From the NCBI RefSeq assembly GCF_001424145.1, contig NZ_LMQM01000012.1, positions 310,745 to 374,744 on the forward strand: DNA of 64,000 nt. Direction: 5' to 3'. The notes below the pieces were generated by a model that was not told the DNA's origin, did no database searches, and saw only the letters and a program-made list of their open reading frames with translations. The DNA comes from Chryseobacterium sp. Leaf404 (lineage in GTDB: Bacteria; Bacteroidota; Bacteroidia; Flavobacteriales; Weeksellaceae). The position numbers and the translations under genes were made by a program. This document shows, piece after piece, positions 61,182-64,000 of this stretch (position 1 is its first letter; each line of letters starts with the position of its first letter).

Positions 61182-62126
61182 CTACTTCGACGCCTCATCC
61201 AAAATCTGCAGATCTTCACTATCCAGATTTAATTGTGGTGCCGCAAATAAAGTTTCCAGCTGATTTTCACTTGTAGCACTTACGATGGGAGCCGTGATGA
61301 GCGGATTTGCCAGCAGCCACGCCAGAGAAACCGTTGCCGGACTGGAATTGTGTTTTGCACTCACCTCATCCAAAGCCTTGAGAACAGCTTTTCCTTTGTC
61401 ATCAAAATATTTTCTTACCCCTTCGCCTCGGGTTGTTTTAGCAAAATCTTCCTCGCTGCGGTATTTGCCTGTGAGAAAACCTGCTGCGAGTGACCAGTAC
61501 GTGAAAACGCTCAGGTCAAAATCCTTTACCAACTGTTCATATTCGTTTTCAAATTTTTCTCTTTCCACCAAATTGTAATGAGGCTGTAAAGCGACGTATT
61601 TCGGGAGCCCGTTCTTTTCAGCGGCTTCAAAAGATTCTTTGAGTCTTTCCGGAGAAACATTGGAAGCAGCGATGTAGCGTACTTTTCCGGCTTTGATAAT
61701 TTCGTCGTACGCTTCAAGAGTTTCTTCAACGGGCGTTTTGTTGTCGTCAAAATGGGTGTAGTACAAATCAATGTGATCGGTCTGAAGGCGCTGCAGAGAT
61801 TCATCTACAGATTTCAGAATATGTTTTTTGCTGATGTCAAAACCGTGTTCCTTTGTTTCGGAGCCGACTTTAGTTGCGATCACAAGATCGTTTCTGTTGT
61901 TTCGTTCTTTCATCCATTTCCCGATGATTTCTTCGGATTGTCCGCCCTTTCCGTTGACCCACCATGAGTAGGTATCTGCGGTGTCGATAAAATTAAATCC
62001 CGCATCAGTAAACTGATTGAGAATATCAAAAGACTCTTTTTCATTAAGTGTCCATCCAAAGACGTTTCCTCCAAAATTGATCGGTGCCACAGAAAGGTCT
62101 GTGTTTTTGATTGTTTTCTTTTGCAT
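61182..62126 (-). CDS. Aldo/keto reductase
   Basis: A 314-residue NADPH-dependent oxidoreductase with a TIM-barrel. The tetrad is visible: D48 and Y53 (FIDTADTYS), K86 (ATKVG) and H125 (YYTHFDD). The NADPH-binding tail includes PIVSATSENQLETLF. It most resembles the YcsN/YdhF to general-stress group acting on carbonyls, but the substrate is open. It has its own terminator. A partial -7 element TACCTTTA lies upstream. Confidence 0.9.
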   Translation of the reverse strand: MQKKTIKNTDLSVAPINFGGNVFGWTLNEKESFDILNQFTDAGFNFIDTADTYSWWVNGKGGQSEEIIGKWMKERNNRNDLVIATKVGSETKEHGFDISKKHILKSVDESLQRLQTDHIDLYYTHFDDNKTPVEETLEAYDEIIKAGKVRYIAASNVSPERLKESFEAAEKNGLPKYVALQPHYNLVEREKFENEYEQLVKDFDLSVFTYWSLAAGFLTGKYRSEEDFAKTTRGEGVRKYFDDKGKAVLKALDEVSAKHNSSPATVSLAWLLANPLITAPIVSATSENQLETLFAAPQLNLDSEDLQILDEASK

Positions 62127-62306
62127 AATTTATTTTTTGATTAAGATGAGTATAAAGGTAAGGATCTATGGTAGGAAACTTATAAGAATACCATTGATAA
62201 AGGGTTTTGGAGTGATAGATAGAGCTTATGTTCTTTTGTCTTGAAATCGAAGATTCGACGTAGTCAAACAAAAGAACCAAAAATTCAAGACTTGAAAACT
62301 CCGGCT

Positions 62307-62429
62307 AAAATTTTGAATAATTTCCTAAAATTTCCAAACTCGGGCGGATAGAAATGTTAAACTGTTTAACAGAGATTTTGCCGCCACTCAAACAGTGGAA
62401 ATTTTTTAACGGAAATTATTCAAAATTTT
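62307..62429. repeat. 123-bp nested inverted repeat
   Basis: Perfect 19-bp outer arms, AAAATTTTGAATAATTTCC (62307-62325) and its complement (62411-62429). Inside these lie AAATTTCCA (62328-62336) with TGGAAATTT (62396-62404), then GGCGG (62343-62347) with CCGCC (62381-62385), and at the centre the palindrome GTTAAACTGTTTAAC (62356-62370). Every level pairs in register, so the element folds as one stem with bulges. No coding capacity. It could be a MITE or REP-like element or a structured RNA. Confidence 0.7.
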
Positions 62430-62521
62430 TTAACGCCCTCCTTTTCTATGTCAATCCATATCAACTATTCTTGTAAACTTAATAATATTTCAACCTTAAG
62501 TAGTCAATTTTAACAAAAAAA

Positions 62522-62543
62522 TAGCGGACAAACCGCCCGCTAC
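62522..62543 (-). terminator. Terminator of the SDR gene
   Basis: TAGCGG...CCGCTA stem followed on the minus strand by ATTTTTTTG, about 57 bases past the stop. Confidence 0.7.
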
Positions 62544-62599
62544 TACTTTATAAACAATTCAAGTCTGAAAACCAAAATCTTAAATCTCAATCTCAAATA

Positions 62600-63313
62600 T
62601 TACGGATTCGTAGAGAAAATAGAACCGTTTGCGATCAGCGCTCTTCTGTTCATTTTCAGAATATCTCTTACCCATTCTGCGAAGTCTTCAGGCTGAAGAA
62701 CTTTGTCGGGATTTCCGTCTGTTAATCCACCTTCAATAGACATGTCAGAAGCAATTGTACTTGGCGTTAACGTTACCACGCGGATGTTTTGCTTTCTCCA
62801 TTCAGCCATCATGGATTGAGATAGTGAAACCACTGCCGCCTTGGATGCTGCGTAGGCCGACATATTCGGACCGCCTTTCAAACCTGCTGTTGATGCTACA
62901 TTGATAATATCGCCTTCGCCTTTTGCTTTCATGAAAGGTTGAACTGCTTTTGCTGCATAATAAACTCCGAAAAGATTGGTTTTGATCACCTGTTCCCAAA
63001 CTTCAGAAGACATTTCTTCGATGCTGCCAAAGTCTCCGATTCCTGCATTGTTGATGAGAATATCAACACCTCCCAATTGCTCTGCGATCTGTTCGATTCC
63101 TGCTTTCACATGAATTTCGTTATCTATACTGAAAACTGCGTACGTTGCATTTACACCTAATTTCTGAATTTCGTCAACAGTCATTTTTAGATTTTCCTCA
63201 TTTCTTCCGGTAATCCCAATATTCACACCTTCATTGGCAAGAATTAAAGCCACTGCTTTTCCCAAACCTCTTCCACCACCTGTGATGACGGCATTTTTTC
63301 CTTTTAAATTCAT
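62600..63313 (-). CDS. Short-chain dehydrogenase/reductase, FabG-like
   Basis: A 237-residue NAD(P)-dependent reductase. Motifs: TGGGRGLG (11-18), NNAG (88-91), catalytic S141, Y154 and K158 (ASTAG, SAYAASKAA). It resembles 3-ketoacyl-ACP reductases such as FabG, but as a stand-alone gene away from the fatty-acid cluster it more likely reduces a different ketone. TAAATTTG on the minus strand (63333-63340) fits the -7 element 20 bases upstream. Confidence 0.88.
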   Translation of the reverse strand: MNLKGKNAVITGGGRGLGKAVALILANEGVNIGITGRNEENLKMTVDEIQKLGVNATYAVFSIDNEIHVKAGIEQIAEQLGGVDILINNAGIGDFGSIEEMSSEVWEQVIKTNLFGVYYAAKAVQPFMKAKGEGDIINVASTAGLKGGPNMSAYAASKAAVVSLSQSMMAEWRKQNIRVVTLTPSTIASDMSIEGGLTDGNPDKVLQPEDFAEWVRDILKMNRRALIANGSIFSTNP

Positions 63314-63787
63314 TCTTTAATTTTTGAAGGTACAAATTTACGAAACCTATTTTTTAAACACGCGTTTATATTTTTGATTTCATAGAAATGTGTTATAATG
63401 AAATTCTATCTGACAGTTTTTAACGCGGTGAGCGCAAGGATTTTTGTCTAGTTCTCTGCATTTTTTGGGTCGCAGGGTCGTGTCACTCAGCAAAGTCGGA
63501 TTTCGCATAAAAGCAAGCGCAGACAAAGATTTTTTTATAGTAATTTCTGTAATTTTTAAAGGACGGTGCTAATAATTTCTGGCTAAAGCCAACTCTTGCT
63601 CATTTCTTTTTAAACGGGCTAAAGCCCATTCCTATTGATTTTACCAAATAATCATTACAATAGTATTCTTTTTTTAAAATAAATTATTGGCTCTTAAACT
63701 GAAACTTTTTTCAATCTTAAACATCAAGACCGGCAACATTGCTGAGGCCGGTCTTAACTGAAGTATAGTAAAAAAAAATGAAATAAT
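63314..63787. repeat. Intergenic region with dispersed repeats
   Basis: 474 bases. A stretch at 63421-63537 carries CGCAAGGATTTTTG and CGCAGACAAAGATTTTTTT, like a degraded repeat common in Bacteroidota. Two palindromes follow, TGGCTAAAGCCA (63580-63591) and GGGCTAAAGCCC (63616-63627), the second in a GGGCTAAAGCCCATTCCTA context I associate with a Chryseobacterium repeat. The AAGACCGGC/GCCGGTCTT hairpin at 63726-63755 is the terminator of the gene to its right. Confidence 0.5.
63726..63755 (-). terminator. Hairpin after the last gene
   Basis: Perfect 9-bp stem AAGACCGGC with GCCGGTCTT and a 12-nt loop, about 33 bases past the stop of the 63788-64000 gene. The T-tract is weak. Confidence 0.5.
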
Positions 63788-64000
63788 CTAAGGAATCAAA
63801 ACAGAATTCTGAACCTCAAATTCTTCCGTTGCGGTAAATTCGTTTCCGTACATATCGTGGGCTTTAACCTCAACTTTATGCTTACCAAGGGTTAATTTAT
63901 TTCCAAATCCGCCAACCCAAATATGTTTTGACTGTTCCGGGTTTGAAGGTCTTCTTCCCGCAAAAAGTGTGTCTGTAGAATCCCATTTGAAAACCGATTG
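63788..64000 (-). CDS. 3' end of a probable calcineurin-like phosphoesterase
   Basis: The last 70 codons of a gene that enters from beyond the window edge. The visible part reads SVFKWDSTDTLFAGRRPSNPEQSKHIWVG, then LGKHKVEVKAHDMYGNEFTATEEFEV. This matches the C-terminal domain seen in Bacteroidota calcineurin-like (metallo)phosphoesterases, with its SNP...SxHIW and KAxDMYG signatures. The catalytic N-terminal domain is outside the window, so activity cannot be judged. Confidence 0.6.
   Translation of the reverse strand, partial: QSVFKWDSTDTLFAGRRPSNPEQSKHIWVGGFGNKLTLGKHKVEVKAHDMYGNEFTATEEFEVQNSVLIP

Larger units (their letters stand above)
62127..62599. other. Intergenic region with large nested hairpin
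   Basis: 473 bases between two minus-strand genes. Apart from the SDR terminator and the nested inverted repeat listed separately, it holds nothing I can name. Confidence 0.5.

Overview
The window looks like chromosome of a Flavobacteriia bacterium, most likely Chryseobacterium or a close relative in the Weeksellaceae. The signs are a type IX secretion C-terminal sorting domain, three DUF5686 outer-membrane proteins, the flavobacterial form of DnaG, Bacteroidota-type promoters (TTTG, about 19 nt, TAnnTTTG), and short intergenic repeats of a kind I associate with this genus. I see no rRNA, no credible tRNA, no CRISPR array and no intact transposase.

Layout. 1-1.8 kb: an array of four long hairpin repeats, a coiled-coil hypothetical gene and a 21-bp (7-codon) degenerate tandem repeat. 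1.8-4.9 kb: a visibly AT-rich two-gene module, an OLD-type ATPase/TOPRIM nuclease followed by a small protein with a PD-(D/E)xK-like motif. This is the best candidate here for an undescribed anti-phage system. 4.9-9.3 kb: a DUF5686 protein and a lipoprotein/membrane-protein pair. 9.3-13.1 kb: a three-subunit molybdenum aldehyde oxidoreductase operon resembling PaoABC. 13.3-19 kb: a PaiA-like acetyltransferase and two small DUF genes, then an opposing SNF2 helicase gene flanked by two broken genes (a RhuM remnant and a frameshifted UPF0158 gene). 19.3-28.8 kb: a TonB-receptor-like barrel and a six-gene signalling operon with two hybrid kinases, CheR, CheB and two single-domain receivers.

29.2-34.3 kb: two more DUF5686 genes with a small ORF between them. 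34.4-43.7 kb: mostly housekeeping genes (folP, DUF1599, a MauE/DoxX-like membrane protein, a TerB-like protein, tpiA, clpP, dnaG, tsaE) plus surface or lipoprotein genes. 43.9-49.4 kb: alanine dehydrogenase, a small membrane protein, a LytS/LytTR two-component pair and a CPA2 antiporter. 49.4-55.2 kb: a MITE-like inverted repeat, murB, a lipoprotein, an aminotransferase and a large T9SS-secreted protein. 55.3-64 kb: small accessory genes, a stand-alone NIL-domain protein with a dyad operator over its promoter, prmA, a DUF4262 protein, an aldo/keto reductase, an SDR, several structured repeats, and the 3' end of a probable calcineurin-like phosphoesterase gene.

How the genes fit together. The Pao-like operon would make a Tat-exported aldehyde-detoxifying enzyme. 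The HK-RR-CheR-CheB operon has chemotaxis methylation enzymes but no receptor or CheA beside it, so it probably serves non-chemotactic signalling. The many terminators between convergent genes and the tight overlaps inside the operons support the transcription units given here. All functional calls rest on reading motifs by eye; no database search was run.
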